Assembly: GCF_016775155.1 (NCBI RefSeq)
Contig: NZ_JAEUGD010000031.1
Location: 124,001-188,000 of the forward strand
Reading direction: 5' to 3'
Source of the DNA: Fulvivirga marina
GTDB taxonomy: Bacteria > Bacteroidota > Bacteroidia > Cytophagales > Cyclobacteriaceae
DNA length: 64,000 nucleotides
This document shows, piece after piece, positions 27,198 through 36,986 of the stretch. The translations under genes were made by a program, and so were the position numbers. The first letter of the stretch is position 1; every line of letters begins with the position of its first letter. The notes beneath the pieces were generated by a model. It saw nothing but the letters and a program-made list of their open reading frames with translations. It ran no database searches and was not told where the DNA came from.

Positions 27198-28653
27198 AAA
27201 AAACGATATTGGAAGCACACTATCTCCCAAGGTCATTGAAAAATACCTTAATGGAGGACTAAGTCATAAAGAAATGCATGAGGTAGAAAAGCTCATGCTC
27301 AATTCTGACTTCGATGCAGAAGCTATGGAAGGTTTTGAAGAGGTAGGAACATCGACAATGCAACAAGACCTTTCTCTGCTAAAGCAAAAGATTGATCATG
27401 AGGTGAAGCCAAAACGAAACATTATAATCTGGATTAAAATAGCTGCTTCGGTTGCCCTATTGGCCATTACGACGGCGATATTATTTAATATAGATTTTTT
27501 TAATCCTGCAAAGCAATTAGCGAAATCAGAGGTTGAGGAGAAAGTAAAGCCCAATACAGGTATCTCAGAAAGTGGAACTACCCCGCAACCTGCACCTATT
27601 CAGGATAGCCTAATAGCTTTAAATAAGAAGGAAATAGAAAAAGAAGCAGATACAGAAGCTAGAGAAAGTAAATCTGAGCGACAAAAACCATCTATTACTA
27701 CAGATAATAAAATCGTTGAACAGCCTGGTGCAGACATGGCCATGGAACCAGAGCCTTTAGTAGAAGCAAAAGAGGAGCCCGCCGAACTGACAAAAGTTGA
27801 GAAAGAGCTGGCAATGACCGAAGATGTCGATCATATTGCTTATGAGGATGTTGAAATCGAGATGGTTGAAGAAGTGGTTGCTGATGAGGTACCGGATCCT
27901 GAAATTGAAGAGGCGTTGAAAGGTAAAGTTGCGGGGGTTCAGGCAACAGAAAATCCAAGAGCTGTCTCTAAGGCCAAGAAAAAAAGAGAAGAAAGTAAAG
28001 CAATGCTTCGTAGTGCAACACAAGAGGAATCAGTCTCCCAAAACGTAAGAGGACAAGTAACCTCTACCGATGATGGAACAGGCCTACCAGGTGTAAATGT
28101 GATCATAAAAGGTACCGCAACAGGTACGGTAACGGATTTTGAAGGTAATTATGCATTAAATATCCCGCAGGGAACAGACCCTACGTTAGTGGTCTCCTTT
28201 ATTGGGTTAAACCCTAAAGAGATTAATGCAGCCGGCCAAAGCGTGGTAAACATTGAAATGGAGCCGGATGCAACTCAACTATCGGAGGTAGTGGTAACAG
28301 CTATGGATGTGGAAAGAGAGCAAAGATCATTAGCGTATTCTGTACAGACAATAGAAATGGACAAGGACAACAGGGCTGACATAGTACCTGCAAGCCCTGA
28401 AGGGGGAAAGTCATCATTTAAAAATTATCTTCAGGAAAATGCCAAGCCCATTAATGGACGGGAAGGCAAGGTAGTGGTTGAGTTTGAAGTAACTCCCACA
28501 GGTGATCTTATTAACTTCAGGATTGTAAGAGGTCAGGGTGCAGTCCTTAACAAGGAGGCCATTCGCTTAATCAAAGAAGGCCCCAAATGGAGCCCTGCTT
28601 TGCGTAACGGTACCCCTGATCAGGATAAGATCAGGGTTAAAGTAAAATTTTAA
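27187..28653 (+). CDS. membrane anti-sigma/TonB-like mosaic protein
   Basis: A 488-aa protein starting at GTG 27187. It has a cytoplasmic N-terminal domain of about 75 residues (PKVIEKYLNGGLSHKEMHEVEKLM, an anti-sigma-like position) and one membrane helix (about 78-101, IIIWIKIAASVALLAITT). An acidic, E/V/P-rich periplasmic spacer follows, then a short plug-like motif EEALKGKVAGVQATE. After it come a CarboxypepD_reg module (about 285-360) with a SusC-style tail QLSEVVVTAMDVEREQRSLA, and a C-terminal TonB domain (about 410-488, GKVVVEFEVTPTGDL). The parts are individually familiar. Their order in one chain is unusual. It may sense the state of an outer-membrane partner and control the sigma factor. 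Confidence 0.82.
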   Translation: MSNRKNDIGSTLSPKVIEKYLNGGLSHKEMHEVEKLMLNSDFDAEAMEGFEEVGTSTMQQDLSLLKQKIDHEVKPKRNIIIWIKIAASVALLAITTAILFNIDFFNPAKQLAKSEVEEKVKPNTGISESGTTPQPAPIQDSLIALNKKEIEKEADTEARESKSERQKPSITTDNKIVEQPGADMAMEPEPLVEAKEEPAELTKVEKELAMTEDVDHIAYEDVEIEMVEEVVADEVPDPEIEEALKGKVAGVQATENPRAVSKAKKKREESKAMLRSATQEESVSQNVRGQVTSTDDGTGLPGVNVIIKGTATGTVTDFEGNYALNIPQGTDPTLVVSFIGLNPKEINAAGQSVVNIEMEPDATQLSEVVVTAMDVEREQRSLAYSVQTIEMDKDNRADIVPASPEGGKSSFKNYLQENAKPINGREGKVVVEFEVTPTGDLINFRIVRGQGAVLNKEAIRLIKEGPKWSPALRNGTPDQDKIRVKVKF

Positions 28654-28686
28654 TTTCTCCTTACCGGTTCAATCCAGTTTACCCTT

Positions 28687-30390
28687 TTATTCAGGAGTTT
28701 TTTCACCTGGCCAATCATTTTTAAAATCAACCCAGTAGTCTTTTACTGTCTTCTTCATTTCATCATGCAATAGTAAAATACCAGCAAGGTTAGGCAGCGT
28801 CATCAATGCGATTGTTATACCTGATAGTGTCCAAATAATTGTTGTATCTGCAAATGAAGCGAAGAAGAAACCTGTGACATATAGCAGTCGATAATAAACA
28901 ATGTATTTGCTGCCAAAAAGATAAGTTGTAGCTCTATCACCATAATACGACCATGAAATAGCTGTTGAAAAAGCAAAAAGAACCAATCCTAATGATACAA
29001 TGTACTGCCCCCAATCGCCGAGAAAACTTCTCTTAAAAGCCTCAATGGTAAGAGGTGCACTATGCACAAGGGATTCTCCTTCAAAAACAACTGCACTACT
29101 AGGGTCTATTACATCTCCATTAGCCACCTCCAGCGTACCCGTATATAGACCATCGGCATTATAAACTTTCACATTATCAGCGATAGAACGGGCATGTACT
29201 AACGTAACATCACTCATTACCACTCCATTCTCAATTTTCAACTCACCTGTATATTGTGTCATACCTTGCCCTTCAACAAGATATTCATAAAGTTTTTGTT
29301 TATCTTCTGGCTTATTTTCATCAAACTTAGAAGTAAGCACATCAAGCTCAGTATATTCGAACTGGTTGGGCATTTTATCTTTCCATGCACCAGAAGAAAG
29401 AAGTACTAAACCTGTAAGAGTACATATAACTATTGTATCGATGAAAGGCTCTAATATTGCCACCATACCCTCTGAAACCGGCTCATGAGCTTTTGCTGCT
29501 GCGTGAGCAATAGGTGCAGATCCCTGCCCCGCCTCATTAGAAAACAGTCCTCTGTTTACACCTCTGTTAAATGCAAACGCTAGGTTTGCCCCTAAAAATC
29601 CACCTACAGCAGCTGATCCAGTAAACACATCAGAAAAGATCGAAACTATTGATGGCCAAATATTTTCATAGTTTGTAGCGATAACGGCCAAAGCACCAAT
29701 GAAATAAATAATCGCCATTGAGGGCACCAACTTTTCAGTCACTTTTACAATTCTGGTGATACCTCCAAGGATTACAAGTGCTAGAATTACTGCAAGTACA
29801 GCTCCTGTTATCCACTGTTCTATACCAAAGGAGGTGAATATTGAGCTTGCGATCTGGTTGATCTGCGGAAGGTTCCCAGTACCGAATGAAGATAAGATTG
29901 TTGCAAAAGCGAAGATCCCACCCAACCAGGCAAGGTTCAACTTTTTCCCAAAAAGCTTGAATTCAGCATTCTTCATATAGTACATTGGCCCACCTGCAAT
30001 ACGCCCAGTTTCATCCTTTTCTCTGTACTTATGAGAGAGTGTCACCTCCACAAACTTTGTAGTCATCCCTAAAAAAGCAGTGACCAACATCCAAAACAAG
30101 GCTGCAGGACCTCCCAGGTGTATAGCAAGGGCAACACCACCAATATTACCTGTCCCCACTGTTCCTGAAAGAGCTGTTGCAAGAGCCTGAAAATGCGATG
30201 CATCCCCCTCATCTCCTGTTCGATCAAACTTCCCTTTCACAATTTTTAAAGCGTGACCAAAATATCTCAGTTGAGGAAAACCAAGATAGAAGGTAAAGAA
30301 TAATCCTGTTCCTAATAGTGCGTATGGAAACCAAACAGCACTGCCTATGTAGCTATCAATAAGAACAAGAAAATCGTTGAGCGTCTGCAT
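28687..30390 (-). CDS. alanine/glycine:cation symporter (AGCS family)
   Basis: A 567-aa inner-membrane sodium or proton/amino-acid symporter. The hallmark [26 protein letters not shown] is split across residues about 85-110, and [25 protein letters not shown] is intact, both diagnostic of AGCS. Most family members are 450-500 aa. Here residues about 345-450 form an extra soluble segment between membrane helices ([38 protein letters not shown]). The gene converges on the TonB-like gene 33 nt away with no clear terminator between them. Confidence 0.93.
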   Translation of the reverse strand: MQTLNDFLVLIDSYIGSAVWFPYALLGTGLFFTFYLGFPQLRYFGHALKIVKGKFDRTGDEGDASHFQALATALSGTVGTGNIGGVALAIHLGGPAALFWMLVTAFLGMTTKFVEVTLSHKYREKDETGRIAGGPMYYMKNAEFKLFGKKLNLAWLGGIFAFATILSSFGTGNLPQINQIASSIFTSFGIEQWITGAVLAVILALVILGGITRIVKVTEKLVPSMAIIYFIGALAVIATNYENIWPSIVSIFSDVFTGSAAVGGFLGANLAFAFNRGVNRGLFSNEAGQGSAPIAHAAAKAHEPVSEGMVAILEPFIDTIVICTLTGLVLLSSGAWKDKMPNQFEYTELDVLTSKFDENKPEDKQKLYEYLVEGQGMTQYTGELKIENGVVMSDVTLVHARSIADNVKVYNADGLYTGTLEVANGDVIDPSSAVVFEGESLVHSAPLTIEAFKRSFLGDWGQYIVSLGLVLFAFSTAISWSYYGDRATTYLFGSKYIVYYRLLYVTGFFFASFADTTIIWTLSGITIALMTLPNLAGILLLHDEMKKTVKDYWVDFKNDWPGEKTPE

Positions 30391-30536
30391 AATTTATTAT
30401 TCGTTTTTTTGCACGAATGGCAAATCTAATAAATTAATCATGATGGCAAAACCGTTTTTATTTCGTGAATTCCAAACCTATTCAAAGTTCCATTAAAAGT
30501 TTTTAGATAAAAGTCAAAAAAAATCGCCCCTAAACT

Positions 30537-30544
30537 TAACTTTG
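30537..30544 (+). promoter_or_regulatory. TAACTTTG -7 box
   Basis: Exact match to TAnnTTTG, 20 nt before the ATG at 30565. No -33 element is obvious. It probably drives the small secreted-protein gene. Confidence 0.4.
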
Positions 30545-30564
30545 CAAAATTTTCAACGTTTGAA

Positions 30565-31131
30565 ATGCTTATCCACACAGTTTTATTAGTGAAGAATTTA
30601 GCGGTAATTATTTTAATATTTTTTGTTAGCGGCATTTCGCTAACTGCCCGGTCTCAATCCTTAGATGTAATCAAAAATATCAGGAATGAATTATTTTATA
30701 CGGATTTCAATTTTAACAAGTGTGAGAAATACTATAATTATATTGTAAGTCTCAATGATAAGTCACCATTGATTCAAGCCTACCAGGCAGCAGCGGAATC
30801 GCTAATGGCAAAGCACTCTTGGAACCCCCTAAACAAATTTTCTTATCTAAAAAATGCTCAGGAGCTCCTCAATGATGCGGTGAAAGCTGACGAGGAGAAT
30901 CCGGAAATACGTTTTCTAAGGTTGTATATTCAACGAAGTATACCTTCTTATATGGGTATGAGTGGCGATATTGCAGAAGACAAAGCTGCCATACTCACAC
31001 ACCTTGACAAGTTAAATGTAGAAGAATTGGGCCGTGATATTGCCACTTATATAGCCACCTATATGGCAGCCACAGACCTTACTACAGCCCCTGAAGCCAG
31101 TTTAATCAAAGAAAAGCTAGAAGTTAATTAA
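30565..31131 (+). CDS. small secreted or periplasmic protein of unknown function
   Basis: A 188-aa protein with an N-terminal hydrophobic signal segment (residues about 9-28, NLAVIILIFFVSGISLTARS). The rest is helical with paired helices (SPLIQAYQAAAESLMAKHSW; FSYLKNAQELLNDAVKADEENPEIRFLRLY), resembling TPR-like repeats. I recognise no family. It converges on the LytTR gene, with the two stops overlapping by 4 nt. Confidence 0.72.
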   Translation: MLIHTVLLVKNLAVIILIFFVSGISLTARSQSLDVIKNIRNELFYTDFNFNKCEKYYNYIVSLNDKSPLIQAYQAAAESLMAKHSWNPLNKFSYLKNAQELLNDAVKADEENPEIRFLRLYIQRSIPSYMGMSGDIAEDKAAILTHLDKLNVEELGRDIATYIATYMAATDLTTAPEASLIKEKLEVN

Positions 31132-31874
31132 ACTACTTTCTTACGTATCTGCTTGGCATAGGTCCTACTTACAGGGAAGCTCTTTCCATTTTCCATTTTT
31201 ACGATCAGGCCACCATTAAAGTGTTTTTCTATCTCTTTTAAATAATTAAGATTGATAATAGTAGAGCGGTGTACTCTTATAAATACATCTGGGTTAAGCT
31301 TTTCCTCCAACTTACCTATACCTGAAGAGCTCAAATACTGATCATTCTTTGTAGTTAATATAGTATAATCACCGGAAGCTTCGAGATGCACAATGTCTTT
31401 AACCTCCAAGTTGAGCAGTTTCTCTGATTTTTGCACGAACAGGTGGCTTGAATATTTACTTTCTTCACCGCCCGATTTAATATTCATCAATAAATCCTCT
31501 ACATTGGTTTGCTCTGCTTTTATGCGCTCTGTAGCCCTTTTTATCGCCAATTTAAATCGCTCTTCATCAAGAGGTTTAAGCACATAATCCACTGCATTCT
31601 TATCAAAAGCCTGAATAGCATACTGATCATAGGCCGTAGTAAAAATAACATAAGGTTTATGAGTGATCGCCTCCAACACGTCAAAGCCGTCCATGCCCGG
31701 CATCTGCACATCCAGAAAAATCAGTTTTGGTTTTAATTTATCGATTTTCTCAACAGCATCTTTTCCTTTTGAGCATTGGCCAATGACCTCAACTTCGGGG
31801 TAAGGTTCAAGAAATTCTACCAGCAAATCACGGGCTAATTTCTCATCATCTATTATCAGGCAATCTATTTTCAT
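31128..31874 (-). CDS. LytTR-family response regulator
   Basis: A 248-aa regulator. A receiver domain occupies residues 1-120, with acidic DDE near the start, phospho-acceptor Asp in LIFLDVQMPGMDGFDVL, Thr/Lys positions in YVIFTTAYDQYAIQAFDKNAVDYVLKPL. A LytTR DNA-binding domain occupies about 145-248 (KDIVHLEASGDYTILTTKN; IRVHRSTIINLNYL; FPVSRTYAKQIRKKV). It lies downstream of its probable kinase with 136 nt between. Target genes cannot be read. Confidence 0.95.
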   Translation of the reverse strand: MKIDCLIIDDEKLARDLLVEFLEPYPEVEVIGQCSKGKDAVEKIDKLKPKLIFLDVQMPGMDGFDVLEAITHKPYVIFTTAYDQYAIQAFDKNAVDYVLKPLDEERFKLAIKRATERIKAEQTNVEDLLMNIKSGGEESKYSSHLFVQKSEKLLNLEVKDIVHLEASGDYTILTTKNDQYLSSSGIGKLEEKLNPDVFIRVHRSTIINLNYLKEIEKHFNGGLIVKMENGKSFPVSRTYAKQIRKKVV

Positions 31875-32010
31875 GGTATGGTTTTAATTTATTTATCAAT
31901 GGGTTTATTGGTCATGTTGGTTAAAGTATTTCCTCAAACCAGAATCAGTAAGAAATTAGAACAATACGTCATATTACTATACTGCAACAACCCAGTTCAT
32001 TTTTAGTTAA

Positions 32011-33132
32011 TCAAGCTGATACTGCTTCAAGTGCTCTATTAGTCTCCACCTTTTGCTCTTCTTGTTCAGGGGGTAAAATGAAGCTCACTGTGTAGCCATC
32101 CTGACGTGCATTAATGTGCAAACCTGCATATTTTCCATAAATACTCCTTAATCTTTTATCAGAATTTTTAAGCCCCACACCTGTAGAATTGCCATCCAAA
32201 ACCTTCTTAGCATTTACCCCAAGTCCATCATCCTTTATCTCAAAATATATACCCCCACTTATCCTTCTCACCATAAGCTTGATAGTACCTCCTTCATCCT
32301 TAGGAGCAATACCATATTTCACTGAGTTTTCCACCAAAGGTTGTAATACCATCGGTGGAATACCGACACTCAGACAAGTTGGTTCAACATCAAGTTCATA
32401 CTTTAAACGGTCACCGAATCTCACTTGTTGAATTTTGATATAATTTTCAATAAAGTCAAGTTCATGGATTAATCTTACCTTATCACCTGAGTGAGAATCA
32501 AGTGCATACCTAAATACGTCAGATAATTGCGTAATAACTTTCCGTGCCTTTTCCTTACTGGTGCTAATGAGTGTACTGATAGAGTTCAGTGTGTTGAATA
32601 AAAAATGAGGATTGATCTGAGACCTAAGCAACGAGAGTTCCATTTCCTTATTTTTAAGAGCCAACTCACTCTTTTCCTGCTCTTTCTGCCTAAGACTCTC
32701 AAAGTATTTAATGATGTAATAAACTGCAACTGTTATCAGATATTGATCATAGATCCGCATAGCATCCCAACTTAGGAGATCAAGCATGTACTCCTTCCAA
32801 TCGTCGAAATAAACCAGCCCATCAAGATAATAATCAAAATAATAAGAGAGGTAGCTGATACACATAAAGTAAAAAAACACCCCGAAGAGGTGCCCTACCA
32901 CTTGCACTGGAACTTTGAACTTAAACAACCAGTTGGTATATATAAATGTGAGTCCTACCAGTATACATACAGTTTCGAACAGGTAAAAACCATTCCATAA
33001 AACTGAAGTTGTGTAAGGTCTAAAAGCCTGCCATTCAATAATAGAACTCACAGCATAGTTGATAGCATACCAACCACAGATTAGCAAATAAGCTATCTTC
33101 CAAATCTTCGGTATCTTCTCAATTATAGTCAA
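32011..33132 (-). CDS. LytS-type sensor histidine kinase
   Basis: A 373-aa membrane kinase. Four or so hydrophobic helices occupy residues about 12-140, followed by a coiled segment (LRQKEQEKSELALKNKEMELS). The His_kinase motif is LRSQINPHFLFNTLNSIS, with the phosphorylatable His. The ATPase domain is recognisable by PMVLQPLVENSVKYG and IKDDGLGVN. It is upstream of, and presumably signals to, the LytTR regulator at 31128-31874. No extracellular sensor domain is visible, so the signal is probably sensed within the membrane. Confidence 0.94.
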   Translation of the reverse strand: MTIIEKIPKIWKIAYLLICGWYAINYAVSSIIEWQAFRPYTTSVLWNGFYLFETVCILVGLTFIYTNWLFKFKVPVQVVGHLFGVFFYFMCISYLSYYFDYYLDGLVYFDDWKEYMLDLLSWDAMRIYDQYLITVAVYYIIKYFESLRQKEQEKSELALKNKEMELSLLRSQINPHFLFNTLNSISTLISTSKEKARKVITQLSDVFRYALDSHSGDKVRLIHELDFIENYIKIQQVRFGDRLKYELDVEPTCLSVGIPPMVLQPLVENSVKYGIAPKDEGGTIKLMVRRISGGIYFEIKDDGLGVNAKKVLDGNSTGVGLKNSDKRLRSIYGKYAGLHINARQDGYTVSFILPPEQEEQKVETNRALEAVSA

Positions 33133-33298
33133 AGGCTAATACTTTTATTATACTAATTTAAGCATTCAAACTTATATTAGAGATGATTTAAAAATTTCTT
33201 TAGTTATATATTTTTAGAAAAAGATGCGTTAATTAAGAATAGTTCAAATTATAAGATGTAATATCCCCCTTTCAAAATAGTTATCATAACAACAAATA

Positions 33299-33329
33299 TT
33301 GACAAAGTGCAGTTTCGTTTACATCTTTG
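33299..33329 (+). promoter_or_regulatory. TTG-N20-CATCTTTG promoter
   Basis: A TTG at 33299-33301 and CATCTTTG at 33322-33329 (one mismatch to TAnnTTTG) are separated by 20 nt. The expected start near 33336 precedes the ATG at 33369 by about 33 nt. This supports that ATG over the TTG at 33327, which lies inside the -7 box. Confidence 0.5.
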
Positions 33330-33368
33330 ACCTTTAAAAGCCGGCACGGCTTACAAACAAATCACTAT

Positions 33369-34583
33369 ATGCGGCTTTTATGTCTCACATTGCTTTTATG
33401 CGTCATACATTTTTTTGCGCATGCCCAGTCTACGATTACAATTTCGGGAAAAATTGTAGATCGGGAGACAAGCGAGCCATTAATTTTTGCCTCTATAGGT
33501 ATAAGAGGTAAACCCATAGGCACAATATCAAACTCAATAGGTGAATTTGATTTCCATATACCATCCAACCTTAAAAATGAAATTTTAGTTATTAGCATGC
33601 TGGGTTATGAAAATATGGAGGCGCCCATAAGAAACCTTTTGCTAAAAGACACCGTTATTTTCAGGCTTAACAAGGCCGTACAAATGCTTGATGAAGTGGT
33701 GATCCAAGACTCACTAAATGGTGGTGACATTGTAAGCATTGCCCTTAACAGGATAGAGGAAAACTACCCTATGACACCATTTTTACTAGATGGCTTTTAC
33801 CGTGATTTGAAAAAAGTAGGTGGTATATATTTCTCATTATTAGAATCAGCTGTAAAAATTTATGATGAGGATTATAAAGAACCTAGAAACAAAAACAGAC
33901 TAAGAGAGCGCGTAGCTCTTATGGAGGTTCGTAAAAGTTTGGGGTATAACAATAAGTTTACGAAGTATTTTGACCAGAGCAACCTGCTTGAAGAGTTACT
34001 ATTGCATAACAACATTAGATACAGGCAGTTCCCATCAGAACAGTTGTTTTTCGATAGCTTTAAAAGGCTGAGAACATCATATTATAATGGACACCGCGTC
34101 TTTGTGGTTTCTATTGACGCTGACTATCACCTAAAGCTGTATATAGCCACTCAAACTTATGCTATCATCAGAATGGAGTTTGAAAGAAGCTACAATGATG
34201 CCATCATCAGGCGTAAAAAAAACCTGGTTAGTAAATACATTAGCGATAAGAAGGTCATAGATTTTAAGGAGTATGATGGCAAAATGTACCTTAGCTATAT
34301 GAACCTGACTTCCAAAATCAATTGGTATGATGAAAATACCAATAAATTAAAGTTTGAAACTGAATTATTCCAGGAGTTGCTAATCAACAAGATACACCCC
34401 AACCCAACGGAGCGAATAGGAAGCACTGAAAGAATGAAAAGATATGGACTCCAGTATCAGGATGAGAAGTATAACAAAAAATTCTGGGACAACTATAATG
34501 TCATAAAAGACACTCCTCTGGACAAAGAAATAGTCAATGATCTGGAAAAGCTAGGTAGTCTGGAAGAGCAATTTGAATACTAA
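33369..34583 (+). CDS. secreted CarboxypepD_reg-like protein
   Basis: 404 aa from ATG 33369 (MRLLCLTLLLCVIHFFAHAQ, a clear signal peptide). An in-frame TTG 42 nt upstream overlaps the promoter and is unlikely. Residues about 20-100 form a CarboxypepD_reg beta-sandwich (ISGKIVDRETSEPLIFASIGIRGKPIGT ... MLDEVVIQD, written here in separate parts). The remaining 300 residues are a conserved Bacteroidota region of unknown function found behind such modules. It is probably periplasmic or outer-membrane associated. Confidence 0.82.
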   Translation: MRLLCLTLLLCVIHFFAHAQSTITISGKIVDRETSEPLIFASIGIRGKPIGTISNSIGEFDFHIPSNLKNEILVISMLGYENMEAPIRNLLLKDTVIFRLNKAVQMLDEVVIQDSLNGGDIVSIALNRIEENYPMTPFLLDGFYRDLKKVGGIYFSLLESAVKIYDEDYKEPRNKNRLRERVALMEVRKSLGYNNKFTKYFDQSNLLEELLLHNNIRYRQFPSEQLFFDSFKRLRTSYYNGHRVFVVSIDADYHLKLYIATQTYAIIRMEFERSYNDAIIRRKKNLVSKYISDKKVIDFKEYDGKMYLSYMNLTSKINWYDENTNKLKFETELFQELLINKIHPNPTERIGSTERMKRYGLQYQDEKYNKKFWDNYNVIKDTPLDKEIVNDLEKLGSLEEQFEY

Positions 34584-34590
34584 TCTAAAA

Positions 34591-34622
34591 ATCAGGTAAC
34601 TTATCGCCTTGTATTACCTGAT
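34591..34622 (+). other. inverted repeat after the CarboxypepD_reg gene
   Basis: ATCAGGTAA (34591-34599) and TTACCTGAT (34614-34622) form a perfect 9-bp stem with a 14-nt loop, a few nucleotides after the stop codon. No T-tract follows, so it is more likely an mRNA 3'-end or processing structure, or an operator-like site, than a terminator. Confidence 0.5.
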
Positions 34623-34640
34623 ATCTCATCCAGCTTTCTA

Positions 34641-34734
34641 CTTTCAGTTAAAACAACGTACTTAGAGTCAATTAAAAGCCAACTATAGACACGAAAACAC
34701 CCCGGTGGCCAAGGCGCTTCCGGGGTGTTTTTTT
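34641..34734 (+). ncRNA. candidate sRNA, family B copy 1 (with intrinsic terminator)
   Basis: The plus strand holds a stretch that recurs on the minus strand at 40362-40449. Shared blocks are CTTTCAGTT, then CTTAGAGTCA, then AAAGCCAACTATAGAC, each followed at equal distance by a GC-rich hairpin and a T-tract. Here the terminator stem is AAACACCCCGG (34695-34705) with CCGGGGTGTTT (34720-34730) and eight Ts. Conservation extends at least 45 nt upstream of the hairpin, which a plain terminator would not need. It could be a free sRNA or a 3'-end-derived one from the upstream gene. A weak promoter (CTTG-N19-CAGCTTTC) lies near 34609-34638. Confidence 0.6.
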
Positions 34735-34782
34735 AATCGATTTTCTGGCTGCTTGTTTTTAGTTTACCAATTACCAATCAAT

Positions 34783-35775
34783 TTATAGCCAATTATGCTT
34801 TTTAGACTCCTCCAATAGGGCCTGCTTTTCTATAGGAACAACACCTACGTGCTCACACACCAACCCTCCTCCAAGGTTAGAAAGCGCAGCAATAAGAAAA
34901 GGTGATAAGTTTAAAGCTACAGCAATTGCGGCAATGCTAATTACAGTATCCCCGGCACCAGACACATCTGAAATTTCACGAATATGCGCTGGTATCAAAT
35001 GCTTCTGCCCGCCATACTGAATATACACTCCTCTTTCAGAAAGTGTTATCAAACTACCCTGGCTGTTTAGTTTGGAAATCAACGTCTCAACAGAACGTTC
35101 TATTTCAGCCTGATCATTTTTCTCAAAGTCAACCTTCAAACCTTCCTTAAGCTCTTTTAAATTGGGCTTAAACAAAGTCACCCCTTTATAATTAAGGAAA
35201 TTTCGTTTTTTTGGATCTACCACCACGGGTATGTTATTACTCTCTGACAGCTCAACTGTCTTTTTAATGAGATTTTTACTGATTACTCCTTTGTCGTAAT
35301 CTTCAAAAATAATAACATCAGCAGTTGGAAGTACTTGTTTAATTTGCTTCCAAAGGTGGTCTTCTTCCTGTTTGCTCAATAGTCTATCCGTCTCCTCATC
35401 CACTCTCACCACATGCTGATGCGCAGTCATGATTCGAGTTTTTACCGTAGTTGGCCGTTCAGTGCTAAACACAATGCCTTCTGATGAAATATTTTTTTCA
35501 TGTAGCCTTTCTATAAAACGCTTTCCGTTATCATCATCTCCCACTACCGCACATAAGATTGGCTCAGCTCCTAACGATTGTATATTGAGTGCAACATTGG
35601 CAGCTCCACCCAATCTGAAGTCCCGTTTCGTAGCTCTAACCACAGGAACGGGAGCTTCAGGAGATATTCGTTCTACAGCACCCCAGATGTAGGCATCCAC
35701 CATTACATCTCCTATGATCAATACCTTCAGTTTATCAAAGGCAGCAAATATCTCTTCAATGGATTTATATGGCAT
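34783..35775 (-). CDS. rfaE1: D-glycero-beta-D-manno-heptose-7-phosphate kinase (HldA/RfaE1 type)
   Basis: A 330-aa PfkB-family kinase corresponding to the kinase half of HldE, which phosphorylates heptose-7-phosphate at C1 in ADP-heptose synthesis for LPS core. Motifs seen are VLIIGDVMVDAYIWGAVERISPEAPVPVV, in two shorter blocks, the GGAANVALNI ribokinase box, FEDYDKGV, and DVSGAGDTVISI with the catalytic Asp near the C-terminus. The cytidylyltransferase half is absent, so a separate RfaE2 must exist elsewhere. Its start overlaps the aminotransferase stop by one base. Confidence 0.9.
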   Translation of the reverse strand: MPYKSIEEIFAAFDKLKVLIIGDVMVDAYIWGAVERISPEAPVPVVRATKRDFRLGGAANVALNIQSLGAEPILCAVVGDDDNGKRFIERLHEKNISSEGIVFSTERPTTVKTRIMTAHQHVVRVDEETDRLLSKQEEDHLWKQIKQVLPTADVIIFEDYDKGVISKNLIKKTVELSESNNIPVVVDPKKRNFLNYKGVTLFKPNLKELKEGLKVDFEKNDQAEIERSVETLISKLNSQGSLITLSERGVYIQYGGQKHLIPAHIREISDVSGAGDTVISIAAIAVALNLSPFLIAALSNLGGGLVCEHVGVVPIEKQALLEESKKHNWL

Positions 35776-36986
35776 TAAGACAATTGGCTTAAAGCTTCCT
35801 TAATTCGTTTTAGAGCTTCACGGAGTTCTTGTTCAGATGCTGCATACGAAAGTCTTACACAATCAGGATCTCCGAAAGCTTCACCTGTAACCAGAGAAAC
35901 ATGTGCTGTTTCCAAAATGTACATACACAAATCACTGGCATTGTTTATTTTAAGTTCTCCGGCTGACTTCCCAAAGTATGAACTTACATCAGGAAAGAAA
36001 TAAAAAGCGCCTTTAGGCATATTGGTTTTGATACCAGGAATTTCCTTCAATAGTTCATATACTAATTGTCTTCTTTCTGCATAAGCTCTAGCCATCTCCT
36101 TGGTCGGACCAAGATCACTGGTCAATGCAGTAAGGGCAGCTCTTTGAGCAATAGAGCAATTGGCAGAGGTGATCTGTCCCTGCACTTTGTTGCAGCCTTT
36201 GGCAAGCCATAACGGCGCACCAACGTAGCCTACTCTCCACCCAGTCATAGCAAAGCCCTTAGCAAAGCCATTCACCGTCACAGTGCGATCGATCATGCCA
36301 GGGAGTGAAGCCATGCTTACTTTCTCTTCCGTATAGTTAATGTGCTCATATATTTCATCAGCAATAACTATGACGTTTTCATGCTGCTTAATTACTTCTG
36401 CTATCTCCTCCAGTTCTTTTCTTGTAAAGACAGAGCCGGTAGGATTACAAGGTGAAGAATAAATAACAGCCTTTGTCTTATCTGTAATAGCTTCATTCAA
36501 CTGCTGGGCAGTAGCTTTGAAGTCATTTTCAATACCTCCTTTAATAAAAACAGGTTTTCCTTCTGCCAGTTCAATAAGTGCAGAATAACTCACCCAGTAT
36601 GGAGAGAACACAACAACTTCATCTCCTGGGTTAAGTAGTGCCAGCATAACATTAGCAATAGACTGTTTTGCTCCGTTAGAAACCACAATATTCTCAGCCT
36701 TGTAAGCTATTTTATTTTCGTCATTCAGTTTTTTAGCTATGGCCTCTCTCAAGTCCTGATAGCCGGGCACGGGTGGATAAGCAAAATATTTACCTTCATC
36801 AATAGCCCGTTTAGCTCCCTCTTGTATGTGTTTAGGAGTCTTGAAATCGGGCTCTCCGAGACTAAGACTTATAACATCAATACCTTGGGCCTTAAATTCA
36901 CGGGCCTTTGCCGCCATAGCTAGCGTGGCGGACTCTTCCAGATTCATAATGCGATCTGACAGTTGGAAGGTTAATAATTCACTCAT
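35775..36986 (-). CDS. PLP-dependent aminotransferase (aspartate aminotransferase type)
   Basis: A 403-aa fold-type I aminotransferase of class I/II. Visible residues include SLGEPDFKTP near the start, SNGAKQSIANV (cofactor phosphate region), YSSPCNPTGSVF, IADEIYEHINY, NGFAKGFAMTGWRVGY with the PLP-binding Lys, and the C-terminal substrate Arg in CVRLSYAAS. The most likely reaction is aspartate + 2-oxoglutarate to oxaloacetate + glutamate, though prephenate or other acceptors are possible in this subfamily. It is upstream of, and coupled with, rfaE1. Confidence 0.92.
   Translation of the reverse strand: MSELLTFQLSDRIMNLEESATLAMAAKAREFKAQGIDVISLSLGEPDFKTPKHIQEGAKRAIDEGKYFAYPPVPGYQDLREAIAKKLNDENKIAYKAENIVVSNGAKQSIANVMLALLNPGDEVVVFSPYWVSYSALIELAEGKPVFIKGGIENDFKATAQQLNEAITDKTKAVIYSSPCNPTGSVFTRKELEEIAEVIKQHENVIVIADEIYEHINYTEEKVSMASLPGMIDRTVTVNGFAKGFAMTGWRVGYVGAPLWLAKGCNKVQGQITSANCSIAQRAALTALTSDLGPTKEMARAYAERRQLVYELLKEIPGIKTNMPKGAFYFFPDVSSYFGKSAGELKINNASDLCMYILETAHVSLVTGEAFGDPDCVRLSYAASEQELREALKRIKEALSQLS

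Noticed and set aside
33327-33368. TTG start for the CarboxypepD_reg gene
   Set aside because: It lies inside the -7 box, and the ATG at 33369 gives a clean signal peptide.
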